Notes: generated by a model from the letters alone, not told the origin. A stretch of 15,859 bases of DNA from Phycisphaerales bacterium UBA2266 (GCA_002347125.1 DDXG01000253.1:1-15859), one strand, 5' to 3'. Shown: positions 6,439 to 14,140, counted from the stretch's first letter. Made by a program: numbers and translations.

Positions 6439-7917
6439 TTACCTTGCAAGGGCCGCGGCTCCGGCGGCCAGCGGCAGTTCGAAGCCGAACGTGCTTCCGA
6501 CGCCCTGTTCGCTGGTGACGAAGACGCGACCATCATGGACTTTTTCAACGATTTGCTTCACGAGGTTGAGACCCAGGCCGGTGCCCTTGGCGACATCCTT
6601 GTTGGCGCCGACCCGGAAGAATCTGTCGAAGACATGGGGAAGGTCGTCGGCGGGTATGCCGACGCCGTTGTCCGCGACAGTAACGGTGACCGTTCCGGCG
6701 CTGTCGTCGACATCGGAGGCGATGGTGACCGATCCGCCGGGTTTGGTGTACTTGACGGCGTTGCTCAGGAGGTTGACGATGACCTGCTGGAGCATGTCTT
6801 TGTCGGCGTCGACCTGGTCGAACACGATAGGCGTTCGGGCGGATACCTCGATGTTCTTCTCGCGGGCGAAGCGGCGGATCATGTCGAGTTGCTCTTCGAT
6901 GAGGATGGTGAGACTGACGGGTTCCTTAACGACCTTGATGAGACCGGACTCGATACGGGAGATGTTGAGGATATCCTCGATGAGGCGGCTGAGGCGCCGG
7001 GCCTGGCTCTGGATGACCTCGTAGAACTGCCGGCGGGTCTCTTCGTCATCGGCTTCGCCGTCGACGAGCATCTCGGAATAGGCCGTAATGGAGGCCAGCG
7101 GCGTCTTGAGTTCGTGGGAGACGTGGCTGACGAAGTCGTTCTTGGCTTTGGAGATTTCCTTCTCGCGGGTGACATCGTGCAGGACGGCGACGACGCCGCA
7201 GACGCGGTCCCGTTCGTCGCGGACGCAGGAGATGAGGCTGTCGTAGGTGTGGAGTCCGTCGTCGTGGGCGAATTCGATTTCCTGGCGGGTAGCGCGGGCT
7301 CTGCTGCGGCGGCAGTGTGCGATAAGGTCTACGAAGACCTGTTTGTCGCCGGGCACAGCATCGCCGAGCCGCTTCTGGCGGGCCTGTTCGGCGTTGAAGC
7401 CGAAGAGGTGGGCGGCGGCCCGATTGGCCATGAGGATGCGGTCGGACTCGTCGACGACGACTACGGCGTCACAGATGCTGTGGATGACGGCCTCGGTGTT
7501 CTGCTCGCGGCGACGGGAGAGTTGGAGCTGTATCCGCAGGTCGCGGACGCATTCTTCGAGTTGTTCCCGGCACTTGTCGAATTCGTCGTGCCGGCGGCGA
7601 AGGAGGTCGACGAAGCCGGTGACGAGCGGGTTCCCGGACCCTGCCGGATCATGCTCGTTGGGTCGTTCAACCCACGCGGCGATGGACGTGATTCCGGCGG
7701 CCAGGCAAACCCACTGCCATGCCAGCCAGATCACGCCCACGGCCGCGATGGCGCAGCACGCCGGAGGTACGGCTCGGGGCCATACGCTCCGGCCGGCGGG
7801 CTGCGTCCCTTCTCCGATGCCAGCATTCTGCCAGGCGGCGACGGCTGCAAACAGCAGGCTGCCCGACACAATGGCCATCACTATCCAATGAGCGGTTCTA
7901 TGGACTTTCACAAGCAT
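6439..7917 (-). CDS. PAS-domain membrane sensor histidine kinase
   Basis: A histidine kinase of 492 residues from the Met at 7917, or 510 from the ATG at 7971. In 510-residue numbering, two membrane segments (about 29-47 and 70-92) flank a short outside loop of about 22 residues. A helical linker (125-160) leads to a PAS domain (about 161-270). The H-box is SHVSHELKTPLASI with phospho-acceptor His286, the N-box QQVIVNLLSNAVKYT (395-409), the G1 box ADNGVGIP (433-440) and the G2 box GTGLGLN (463-469). All catalytic boxes are intact. The periplasmic loop is too small for a usual ligand domain, so sensing is more likely in the membrane or through PAS. The 7971 start overlaps the secretin stop by 7 bases; the 7917 start gives a short basic head before the first membrane segment and has GGAG upstream. 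Its likely target is the receiver encoded next. Confidence 0.92.
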   Translation of the reverse strand: MLVKVHRTAHWIVMAIVSGSLLFAAVAAWQNAGIGEGTQPAGRSVWPRAVPPACCAIAAVGVIWLAWQWVCLAAGITSIAAWVERPNEHDPAGSGNPLVTGFVDLLRRRHDEFDKCREQLEECVRDLRIQLQLSRRREQNTEAVIHSICDAVVVVDESDRILMANRAAAHLFGFNAEQARQKRLGDAVPGDKQVFVDLIAHCRRSRARATRQEIEFAHDDGLHTYDSLISCVRDERDRVCGVVAVLHDVTREKEISKAKNDFVSHVSHELKTPLASITAYSEMLVDGEADDEETRRQFYEVIQSQARRLSRLIEDILNISRIESGLIKVVKEPVSLTILIEEQLDMIRRFAREKNIEVSARTPIVFDQVDADKDMLQQVIVNLLSNAVKYTKPGGSVTIASDVDDSAGTVTVTVADNGVGIPADDLPHVFDRFFRVGANKDVAKGTGLGLNLVKQIVEKVHDGRVFVTSEQGVGSTFGFELPLAAGAAALAR

Positions 7918-7964
7918 ACCCTCACGCTGCTCCGGCGACGAGCTTAAGCAAGCTCGGCGTGTGG

Positions 7965-9797
7965 TTACCATCGTCTGAACTTCGGAGCTTCCTTGCTGTC
8001 GATGTCTTCGAGGAGAATGCGTTCCATCTTCTGAAGGTCATCGGGATTGGTTTCGGCCATGATGCGTTCCTTGAGGCGAAGGGCCTCGAGGTAGGTCGGC
8101 CGAATGACCAACGCCTTCTTCAACTGCTTCATGGCGGCTTCGTTGTCGCCTTCGATGTAGTGGCGGGCCGCCTGTTCGTAGTAATCTTCGGCGAGCCTCG
8201 GTCGGCTGATGGACTGCAGGCCGTTCTTGGCGGCGTAGCGTTTGCGCTCGATGTCGTCAATGCGCGGCGCGGCGTCGGTTTGCGAGGGCACCTCGATGAT
8301 GTGCGGCGTGAGCAGCACGACCACCTCCTGGCGGATGACCTGGTCGGCATTGCCGCGGAATGCGGCGCCGAGGAGGGGCAGGTTGCCGAGGACCGGAATC
8401 TGCGACTTCTTGGCCGTGACGGTGTCACGGAACATGCCGCCGATGACGATGGTCTCACCATCTTTGACGATGATGTTGGTCACCAGTTCGGCGGAGGTCT
8501 CGTCAGGGACGCCTTGTTCGTTCAGCGTGCCCGAGCTGTCCTTGGGATGGATGTCCATCCGGATGTAGCCGTCATTGCCGACGAAGGGCCGGAAGGACAG
8601 CTTGGTGCCGGTCTCGAGGAACTCCACCTTCTCGGTGGTGCTTTCGTTGGTCTGGGTCGTCTGCGACCGGTAACCGAGTTTGGTGCCGATGTACACCTGG
8701 CCAAGCTGTTTGTTGACAGCGAGAATCTTGGGATTGGCCATGATGGTCGTGTCGGTGACGGTCTCGATCGCGCGGAGGAACATCCCCATATCACCGTGCG
8801 TGACGGCGAAGCTGAGGCCGCCCGGCTTCGTCACCTGCCCCGTGCCTTGGTTGCGGATGAAGTCGCCCATGCCGCGTGCCAGACTTCCGGCCGTGGCCGT
8901 CGGAGCGGCCAGACCCGTGACAACATTGCCCAGCGTGGTCCAGTCAATGCCGAACTGGGTGTCCTCAGTGAGGTTGACCGCCAGAATGGTGGCTTCGATG
9001 AGGATCTGGAGCGGCCGGATGTCGAGGTTCGCGATGATTTCGGCGACCAGGGCGAGGTTCTCAGGATAGTCGTAAACGATGATCGTGTCGTTTATGGCAT
9101 TGCTGGCGCCGCCTCCGGTGACGCTGCTGATGGACTCGCCCGTGGGAAACAGGGTGCTTCCGGCGCTGCATGCCTGGACCTTGCTGTTGCTGCTGAGGAC
9201 CGGGGTGATGAGCGTCTGGGCCTCGGCGGCGGTGAGGTAGTAGAGAGTGAAGATCCGGTAGGTGAGGCGCTCGGTGTCTTCGAGGACCTTCTTGTACTCG
9301 TCGCGGGTGTAAACGCGGATGAGGCCGTCCTGTTCGGAGCACTTGAAGGTGCCGCCGACGATCGCACGCAGGGCCTCTTCGAAGGTAACGTCGCTGAGGG
9401 TGCGAAAGCCGAGCTGGCCGTCTACGCCGCTCGACGGGATGATGTTGCGCCCGTACATGCTGGCGACGAGGGTCAGAGCGTCGCGGACGCTGAAGTCCTT
9501 TTCAAACCGAAAGGACTTGCGGACCACGCCGTCACCGCCGGTGTCGACAACCTCGTACCGGGTGTCGGCGCCGGCCGCCGCCGCGGGTGCAACGGGATCG
9601 ACGGTGGTGGCGCGTGCGACCTCGATGATGATGGGTTCGGTGGAGGGTTCTTCTATCACCTGAACGGGCTCGGCGGCTTCGAACTCGATTGCGGGCTCGA
9701 CCTCGCCGACGCTGATAGCGACCATGGCGAGGAAAACGGCGCCGCAGAGGAGCACGTTTTTGCCAAGCTGTAGCTGTGTTCTGTTACTGCAATTCAT
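7965..9797 (-). CDS. Secretin (PilQ/GspD family) with C-terminal TPR-like tail
   Basis: A 610-residue outer-membrane channel subunit. Residues 1-32 look like a signal peptide. A low-complexity, Pro/Glu/Ala-rich linker (33-80) is followed by an N0/STN-like domain (about 100-165, FSVRDALTLVASMYGRN), a secretin N domain (about 175-262, ending VYDYPENLALVAEIIANLD) and the secretin core (about 262-503). The core has the family markers IEATILAVN, GETIVIGGMF, IPVLGNLPLLGAAF and EVVVLLTPHIIEV. No AMIN domain, usual in PilQ, is seen. After the core comes a 105-residue helical tail with a TPR-like repeat (about 534-577, AARHYIEGDNEAAMKQLKKA). The start at 9797 has AGGAG 7 bases upstream. The gene follows the PilP/GspC-like gene after 136 bases. 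Whether to call it pilQ or gspD is open, so no symbol is given. Confidence 0.93.
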   Translation of the reverse strand: MNCSNRTQLQLGKNVLLCGAVFLAMVAISVGEVEPAIEFEAAEPVQVIEEPSTEPIIIEVARATTVDPVAPAAAAGADTRYEVVDTGGDGVVRKSFRFEKDFSVRDALTLVASMYGRNIIPSSGVDGQLGFRTLSDVTFEEALRAIVGGTFKCSEQDGLIRVYTRDEYKKVLEDTERLTYRIFTLYYLTAAEAQTLITPVLSSNSKVQACSAGSTLFPTGESISSVTGGGASNAINDTIIVYDYPENLALVAEIIANLDIRPLQILIEATILAVNLTEDTQFGIDWTTLGNVVTGLAAPTATAGSLARGMGDFIRNQGTGQVTKPGGLSFAVTHGDMGMFLRAIETVTDTTIMANPKILAVNKQLGQVYIGTKLGYRSQTTQTNESTTEKVEFLETGTKLSFRPFVGNDGYIRMDIHPKDSSGTLNEQGVPDETSAELVTNIIVKDGETIVIGGMFRDTVTAKKSQIPVLGNLPLLGAAFRGNADQVIRQEVVVLLTPHIIEVPSQTDAAPRIDDIERKRYAAKNGLQSISRPRLAEDYYEQAARHYIEGDNEAAMKQLKKALVIRPTYLEALRLKERIMAETNPDDLQKMERILLEDIDSKEAPKFRRW

Positions 9798-9933
9798 GGT
9801 TCAACTCCTACCGGCTCGACCGCCTACGCGGCGGATCGCGCCATTTGGGGACCCAAGAGCGCCTCGATCATGCGGGTTCATCCATGTATGCTTCAAGGCA
9901 CAGGTGGGTCCGAACCTTTCTACCTGAGACAAG
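9798..9933 (-). promoter_or_regulatory. Leader between the PilP-like and secretin genes
   Basis: This 136-base gap contains no gene I can support. It holds the secretin ribosome site AGGAG (9805-9809) and, close before it on the transcript, a small hairpin with arms 9820-9824 and 9830-9834 (CCGCC/GGCGG, 5-base loop). The hairpin sits near the ribosome site and could affect secretin translation. It is one of the longer breaks in the tightly packed block, so an internal promoter is possible, but I see no convincing -35/-10 pair. Confidence 0.4.
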
Positions 9934-10512
9934 CTATTTCACGTTCGTCGGTGCCAGCTTCAGCGTGATTCTGGCATTTGCACAGGCCAGGGTGACGCTG
10001 GAATCGGCGATTGCCGTTACTTCGCATTCGAATCTTGATCTGCCTTCTCCAATCGTGAACCTGTCGCCGTGAGACAGGAGCTTTCCGTTAATAAGGGCCT
10101 GCGGCTTCTGGCCGAGGCCGATGGCCTCGAGGCGGAGAGTTTCGGCGAGTCGCCGTATGGCGGCCTGGTTCTCGACCTCGGCAACGACGCCGAGGGGCCC
10201 GGTCTGGGCGTGGGGGCCGAGGGCATCCCATGCGGCGGCGAAGATATCGCGTGTGATGCCGTCGTTTCGGCCGGGCACCTTCGGCAGCAGGACGTAGGCG
10301 ACGTCGGCCGGGACGGGTACGGGCGACGTCTGGGGCTGGGTGGCGCCGCTTTCGGCGGCGGCTGTCGTCGGGCCCTTTTTGAAAAAGACGCGCATCCACA
10401 TGAGCCCCATGAGGGTCACGAGGCACGCGGCGAAGACGACTTTCCTTCGATCGCGGCGCGGACGCCGAGCGGCGGGGCCGGGCGGAGTCGAGTTTTTCAG
10501 TTTTGACGCCAT
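9934..10512 (-). CDS. PilP/GspC-like bitopic inner-membrane protein
   Basis: A protein of 192 residues from the ATG at 10512; a GTG one codon earlier (10515) is also possible. The N-terminus is basic (RRPRRDRRK), followed by one membrane segment (about residues 26-42), a Pro/Thr/Ala-rich linker and a small C-terminal domain. That domain (about 128-190) resembles the homology region shared by GspC and PilP: LEAIGLGQKPQALINGKLL, then GDRF, then VTAIADSSVTL and ITLKL. In both systems this domain is periplasmic and docks on the N0 domain of the secretin. No lipobox is present, so it is anchored like GspC rather than lipidated like PilP. It starts within a few bases of the pilO stop, and the secretin gene follows, as expected for the connector protein. 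The call rests on topology, position and weak motif similarity. Confidence 0.7.
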   Translation of the reverse strand: MASKLKNSTPPGPAARRPRRDRRKVVFAACLVTLMGLMWMRVFFKKGPTTAAAESGATQPQTSPVPVPADVAYVLLPKVPGRNDGITRDIFAAAWDALGPHAQTGPLGVVAEVENQAAIRRLAETLRLEAIGLGQKPQALINGKLLSHGDRFTIGEGRSRFECEVTAIADSSVTLACANARITLKLAPTNVK

Positions 10513-10516
10513 CACG

Positions 10517-11068
10517 CTATTTTGTATTCGGGCCGGACTGTGATCGATAGAAGACGACGGCCCGGGTTTTCATGGTGACGATACCGCTGAGAGTCTCGTC
10601 GTTTGCGAGCTTGACCTGCTCGATACGGATAAAGCGGTCGAGGGTGGTCAGATCAGAGAAGAACCGGGATACATCCCGAAAACGCCCGGCACACTGCATA
10701 TTGATGGGTATGCAGGTCAGCGCGTCGGCCCGAACCTCTTCGGCGGGAGCGACCACCGGGCCGGCGAGGTTGTGGCGGCTCATGATGTCGGCGATACGGG
10801 ACAGGAAGCTGCCCAGGTCGCGGTCGGCGGTGATTCCGGATTCGTATTCGTCAACAACGGCCTGCAGACTGTTGAGCTGCCGGCGGAGAACGGGGAGCTG
10901 GTGGCCGTCGGCGGCGCCCTGGGCGATCGTGAGGCTCTGCCGGCGCCGGGTCTGTTCGACGGCGTCGGCGCGGCTCCTGACGGGGAGGTATTGCCCGAGA
11001 ATGAAGACGGCGCCCAGGACAAGGGCGACGAGGGCGATAACGACTTGTTGTCTGTCCTGGATGACCAT
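10517..11068 (-). CDS. pilO: PilO-like inner-membrane alignment protein
   Basis: A 183-residue bitopic protein: a short cytoplasmic head, one membrane segment (about 8-26), a heptad-like helical stretch (about 30-80) and a C-terminal ferredoxin-like domain. The segment PINMQCAGRFRDVSRFFSDL followed by FIRIEQVKL matches the conserved part of PilO, where a short hydrophobic strand precedes a helix and a second strand. PilO pairs with PilN through the periplasmic domains to form the ring linking PilM and the platform to the secretin connector. Its ATG lies 3 bases after the pilN stop, and its stop lies 4 bases before the next ATG, so the three genes are almost certainly co-translated. The call rests on topology, size, order and the C-terminal motif; GspM is the T2SS counterpart. 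Confidence 0.85.
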   Translation of the reverse strand: MVIQDRQQVVIALVALVLGAVFILGQYLPVRSRADAVEQTRRRQSLTIAQGAADGHQLPVLRRQLNSLQAVVDEYESGITADRDLGSFLSRIADIMSRHNLAGPVVAPAEEVRADALTCIPINMQCAGRFRDVSRFFSDLTTLDRFIRIEQVKLANDETLSGIVTMKTRAVVFYRSQSGPNTK

Positions 11069-11071
11069 AGG

Positions 11072-11809
11072 TCAGTCGATTCGGCAGTTTGCCAGGTAGC
11101 AGTTTATTTCGAATTCACAGGCCGCGACGGCGTCCGCGGGGGCGGTCTGCTGTTGCGACGGGTTGGGATTGGGTTTCGTTTCGAGCGAGCCGCGAGCACC
11201 GACAAGGACGGTGCGGGAAAACAGCGGGACGACCTGGTTGAAGTAAGGCGAGTCTTCGAGGCTGACGATGAGGGCCGCCACATCAGCGGGGTCGGCCGCA
11301 AGGCCCGCTATGCCGACTTTGAAGCGGACGTCGCCGATAGGTAGCTGGTCCGCGGCAACCGGCATGGCCTGACGCGCTATACGGATGGCGGGGACCGCGG
11401 CCGCGGGCAGAGCGGGGGCTTCGGCGCGGAGCTTTTCGGCGGTGAGTTCGAGGCGGCGCAGGACAATACCGGGCCCGATGAGATAGCTGACCTCGCCGAG
11501 GACGGCCGGGACGTCGATTCGGGAGTCGATCCTGCGAAGGGCCGCCGCTTCCGTCTTGAGCGCGGCCAGTTGTGTCTTGGCGGCGGCGACTTGGTCGATG
11601 ACGGCGCGGGCGCCGGACTCGGCGATGGCGAGGTCGCTGATCTCGGCCTCGGCACGGGAGATGGAGCGCGTGGCGGATAGGCTCCATACCACCATGACGG
11701 CGAGCACGCCGGCGAGAGCGACGTACTGCGTGCGGTAGCCGAATTGTCGGCGTTTGCCGCTCGTGTACCATGATGGAAGGAATTCGACTTCGGTCATTAC
11801 TGCACTCAT
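11072..11809 (-). CDS. pilN: PilN-like inner-membrane alignment protein
   Basis: A 245-residue bitopic protein. The cytoplasmic head has VEFLPSWY (residues 8-15), corresponding to the INLLP-type motif by which PilN binds the groove of PilM. A membrane segment follows (about 28-46), then a coiled-coil stretch (about 50-92) and a ferredoxin-like periplasmic domain (about 100-205) with VSYLIGPGIVLRRLEL and VAALIVSLEDSPYFNQV, typical of PilN/GspL C-termini. A Pro/Asn/Gln-rich tail ends in a short segment with three cysteines (231, 237, 242). The start at 11809 is chosen because ATG overlaps the pilM stop as ATGA (11806-11809); the longer open frame upstream only overlaps pilM. A second in-frame ATG lies 4 codons later. 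Fits the PilM-N-O order exactly. Confidence 0.88.
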   Translation of the reverse strand: MSAVMTEVEFLPSWYTSGKRRQFGYRTQYVALAGVLAVMVVWSLSATRSISRAEAEISDLAIAESGARAVIDQVAAAKTQLAALKTEAAALRRIDSRIDVPAVLGEVSYLIGPGIVLRRLELTAEKLRAEAPALPAAAVPAIRIARQAMPVAADQLPIGDVRFKVGIAGLAADPADVAALIVSLEDSPYFNQVVPLFSRTVLVGARGSLETKPNPNPSQQQTAPADAVAACEFEINCYLANCRID

Positions 11810-13005
11810 GCGCCGGCGGCGGCCGGCTCGGGCTCGTCGGCCGCGATGCGGGTCCGCGTATATCCTTTGAGTCCGAGCCCGATGGCGACAGCCCATTCGC
11901 TGAGGGCGCCGCGGCGGTCGCCGCCAAGATTGGCTTCAATGTTCTTGCCGGAGGTGTCACATCCACGCAGGGGATAAGCCACATCGACCTCGACGGCGAG
12001 TTTACGCTTGAGGACGTTAAGTAGAATGGATTCGTAAGCGCCGCCGCCGGAGACCCAGGCGCGTTCGACGCGTTTTCCACGGAATGAGACGGTGTAGTAT
12101 CGCAAGCAGAGCGAGATTTCCTCTGTGACTTTCTCGGAGACGGCGGTGAGGGCGTCCACGATGGCCTGGCGGGTCTGGGGGTCCAGTTTGGTGGATTCTT
12201 CGAGGAGCCGCTCCGTGTCCGCGGCGCTGACCGTGGCGTATTCGGCGGCCCGTTCCTTGCGGAACTTGGCGCGGAGGGCCTGCGCCTCGGCGGGCCGAAC
12301 GTCGAGACGCTCGGCGATGGCGGAATCGAAATCATCCACGCCGAGTCGGACCTGCTTAACGAAGTTGATCTCGCCGGTGCGCCCGAAGACGATGCTGGTA
12401 TACCGGGCGCCGATGTCGATGAATACGGCGGTGCGCTCTTTGTCCTCTTGGCGGCGGAGGGACCTCGTGAAACTCCGGTACAAGGCCGTCGGGATGGTGT
12501 CGATGGAGACGGGCCGCAGTTGGGCGCGTTCGAGGACATCGATGTGGGCCCGGACGGCCTCGTCGGAGGCGGCGATGACGATGAGTTCGTTCTTGACATC
12601 GTCGTTCTGGCGGACTGCGCCGGCCACGAGATAGTTGATGATGTCTACATCGGGGTTGAGTCCGAAGCGGTCGGAGACTTCGCCGGCCAGGGCCTTCATG
12701 ATGCGGTTGTGGTCGCTTTCCTGGAGACGCAGGGAGGTCATGCGCAGAGCACTGTTGGGCAGATGGGAGACGACGTTGCGGCCGTGGAAGGGGTTTCGGG
12801 CGAGCATCTGCCTGATGGCTTCGACGACGGCATCGGTTCTCTTGTCGGGATTGTCATCCGGGGCGGTGTTGATGGGCGCCTTGCAGGCGGCGACGACGGA
12901 GGTACGTCCGCTGTTGAGTTGCAGTTGGACCATCTTGACATAGCTGTGGCCTATGTCGAGGGCAATGGGCCTAAGGCTGCTGTGTTTCAGGTTCCAACCG
13001 AACAT
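11806..13005 (-). CDS. pilM: PilM, actin-like pilus assembly protein
   Basis: A 399-residue cytoplasmic protein of the PilM family, an actin/FtsA-like ATPase fold that binds the PilN N-terminus and helps organise the assembly complex. Phosphate 1 is ALDIGHSYVKMVQL (15-28), phosphate 2 is AVFIDIGARYTSIVFG (193-208), and the adenosine motif is RAWVSGGGAYESIL (315-328). The strand HLPNSALRMTSLRL (81-94) belongs to the inserted 1C-like subdomain usual in PilM. The C-terminal tail is acidic and alanine-rich. Length is close to the family's usual 350-400 residues. The start at 13005 lies 15 bases after the GspH-like stop, with no strong ribosome site. Its stop overlaps the pilN start by 4 bases. 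GspL would be a split counterpart in T2SS, so separate PilM and PilN genes place this system nearer T4P. Confidence 0.95.
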   Translation of the reverse strand: MFGWNLKHSSLRPIALDIGHSYVKMVQLQLNSGRTSVVAACKAPINTAPDDNPDKRTDAVVEAIRQMLARNPFHGRNVVSHLPNSALRMTSLRLQESDHNRIMKALAGEVSDRFGLNPDVDIINYLVAGAVRQNDDVKNELIVIAASDEAVRAHIDVLERAQLRPVSIDTIPTALYRSFTRSLRRQEDKERTAVFIDIGARYTSIVFGRTGEINFVKQVRLGVDDFDSAIAERLDVRPAEAQALRAKFRKERAAEYATVSAADTERLLEESTKLDPQTRQAIVDALTAVSEKVTEEISLCLRYYTVSFRGKRVERAWVSGGGAYESILLNVLKRKLAVEVDVAYPLRGCDTSGKNIEANLGGDRRGALSEWAVAIGLGLKGYTRTRIAADEPEPAAAGA

Positions 13006-13020
13006 GGCGTTATTGTTCCA

Positions 13021-13728
13021 TTAGTCCGAGACGGTGATGAATCCGGTGACGGCTTCGACATTGATGGTGAGGGTCGCGGCCCCGGCGCTGAGGGTGATGA
13101 CACCCGCGTTGAGCCCGGCGGCGGTTCCGGCGCCCGCATAGGGACTGCCGAGATAGTCGAAGGTGATGGTCTGGACGGAGCCGGGGTCGAAGTCGACGTT
13201 TTGTATGTCCACCTTGTCGAGGCGGGTGTCGGCCGTGAAGTTGACGGCGTAGTTGAAGCCTTTTCGGACGGGGTGGGCGACGACCACGCCGGTCTGGTCG
13301 CGGACCTCGTACGACTCGGTGCTCTTGTCAAAGGCAACGCTGTAACACTGGCCGCGACTGACGGCCATACTCCGGGCGTATTCAAGGTCGGCGGCGATGA
13401 CATTGGCGGCGGCCCGGATCTGAACGGAGGCGGCGGACGACATCATGGGCAGGGCCGCGAGGGCGACGATGCCCAGGATAACGACCACGATGAGGATTTC
13501 GATGAGCGTGAAGGCATTGGCGGCGGTTCGTCCGGTGTCCTGGACCGTGTGTATTGCGTGTGTGTTAGCCGGCGCTGCGCCGCGCCGAGAGGCGGCCTCT
13601 GTGGGCGGGCGCATGCAGGACGATGCAGAAGCCCCGGCGGAATGGCCGGGTCGCGGTGTGCTGCGCAGTGCAAGGGCGCGGGCAAGCTGTCCGCGGCACG
13701 AGGAATGTGTCTGATGCGGCATATTCAC
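13021..13728 (-). CDS. GspH/FimT-type minor prepilin with long leader
   Basis: A type IV prepilin of 235 residues from the GTG at 13728. The processing site is TAANA/FTLIEILIVVVILG, with Phe+1 encoded at 13510-13512 and Glu+5 kept; the hydrophobic helix runs for about 20 residues. The following AANVIAADLEYARSMAVSRGQ and SYEVRD fit the GspH/FimT domain. Residue -1 is Ala rather than the usual Gly. The start is uncertain. The nearest in-frame ATG to the cleavage site is 13614 (a 34-residue leader) and has no ribosome site. ATG 13722 and GTG 13728 share AGAAGGG upstream, at 14 and 8 bases, so I prefer 13728, which makes a leader of about 72 residues. The frame stays open to 13956, but that part looks non-coding and contains a strong hairpin. 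It precedes pilM by 15 bases. Confidence 0.85.
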   Translation of the reverse strand: MNMPHQTHSSCRGQLARALALRSTPRPGHSAGASASSCMRPPTEAASRRGAAPANTHAIHTVQDTGRTAANAFTLIEILIVVVILGIVALAALPMMSSAASVQIRAAANVIAADLEYARSMAVSRGQCYSVAFDKSTESYEVRDQTGVVVAHPVRKGFNYAVNFTADTRLDKVDIQNVDFDPGSVQTITFDYLGSPYAGAGTAAGLNAGVITLSAGAATLTINVEAVTGFITVSD

Positions 13729-13789
13729 TGAATTGACCCTTCTCAACGGATACGTGGTATCTACGTACTTACGTCTATCTTTCGACATA

Positions 13790-13819
13790 GCCGCGCCCCG
13801 GCTTAATCGGGAGCGCAGC
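13790..13819 (-). other. Stable RNA hairpin in the leader of the filament genes
   Basis: On the minus-strand transcript GCUGCGC-U-CCCG (complement of 13808-13819) pairs with CGGGGCGCGGC (complement of 13790-13800). This makes 11 base pairs with one bulged U and one wobble pair, closed by a 7-base loop, AUUAAGC. It lies about 60 bases before the preferred start of the GspH-like gene. A tandem 9-base repeat (TACAGCCGC at 13827-13835 and 13836-13844) lies just upstream on the transcript. It may be part of a leader RNA; no known riboswitch class is recognised. Confidence 0.45.
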
Positions 13820-14103
13820 CGCGGATTACAGCCGCTACAGCCGCCACGACTGGAACCGGCCGCGAAGACGGCAGGACCGGTTTGCCCCGGCGGGCGCGCG
13901 GTCAGGCGAACGACTGTGAAACGACGCAAAAGAGGAAGAATTTCGGGCCTTTGCACTTTGTCACCGACACAAACGGCACAGACGACATGAAGGGCCCGCC
14001 GCGGCGCCGATGCACGGTCCGTTTACCGGAGTGCCTCGGCGTCGCCGGGTGCGTCGCGGCGGTGCCGAAAATATTCCAAGTCGTATTGAAAGGCCGATAA
14101 GCA

Positions 14104-14129
14104 CCCGCCGAGGCGAAGCCCGGTGCGGG
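14104..14129 (-). terminator. Hairpin after the GspK-like gene
   Basis: CCCG (14104-14107) pairs with CGGG (14126-14129), and CCGAG (14108-14112) with CCCGG (14119-14123) including one wobble, around a 6-base loop, with two bases bulged. It begins 11 bases after the stop of the GspK-like gene on the minus strand. The bases after it (UGCUUAUCGG) contain no real U-run, so termination would be weak or factor-aided; an attenuating role is also possible. Confidence 0.4.
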
Positions 14130-14140
14130 CGCGGAAGAGG

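Larger units (their letters stand above)
13729..14140. other. 412-base stretch without a convincing gene
   Basis: This is the largest gap in the block. It lies between the GspK-like gene and the next gene (GspH-like), on whose transcript it would form a leader. It holds a hairpin just after the GspK-like stop (14104-14129), the strong hairpin at 13790-13819, a tandem 9-base repeat at 13827-13844, and a pairing AACCGG/CCGGTT around 13853-13881. Open frames on both strands across it give arginine-rich translations with no family resemblance. It is the best place for a promoter of the pilM-to-pilC block, but I see no clear -35/-10 or -24/-12 promoter. Confidence 0.5.

Noticed and set aside
5782..7947. 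A 721-codon plus-strand open frame opposite the kinase, receiver and HD-GYP genes
   Set aside because: Its translation is Asp/Gly/Val-rich with no recognisable domain, and it runs antisense to three genes with clear catalytic motifs. This is the usual shadow of GC-rich coding sequence.
7719..9773. A 684-codon plus-strand open frame opposite the secretin
   Set aside because: It lies antisense to a secretin with intact family motifs; its composition is typical of a complementary-strand shadow and no domain is visible.
11810..11896. Longer start for pilN at 11896
   Set aside because: The extra 29 residues are Arg-rich and read through the end of pilM in another frame; the ATGA overlap at 11806-11809 is the better start.
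13729..13956. N-terminal extension of the GspH-like prepilin up to the ATG at 13956
   Set aside because: It would add 76 more residues before an already long leader, its composition is Arg/Gly/Pro-rich and unlike a signal, and it covers a strong hairpin.
13500..14000. Cyclic-di-GMP (GEMM-I) riboswitch in the leader of the GspH-like gene
   Set aside because: GGGGCAAACCGG on the minus strand resembles one core element, but the partner element (ACGCAAAGC) is missing downstream and a similar string occurs only upstream, in the wrong order.
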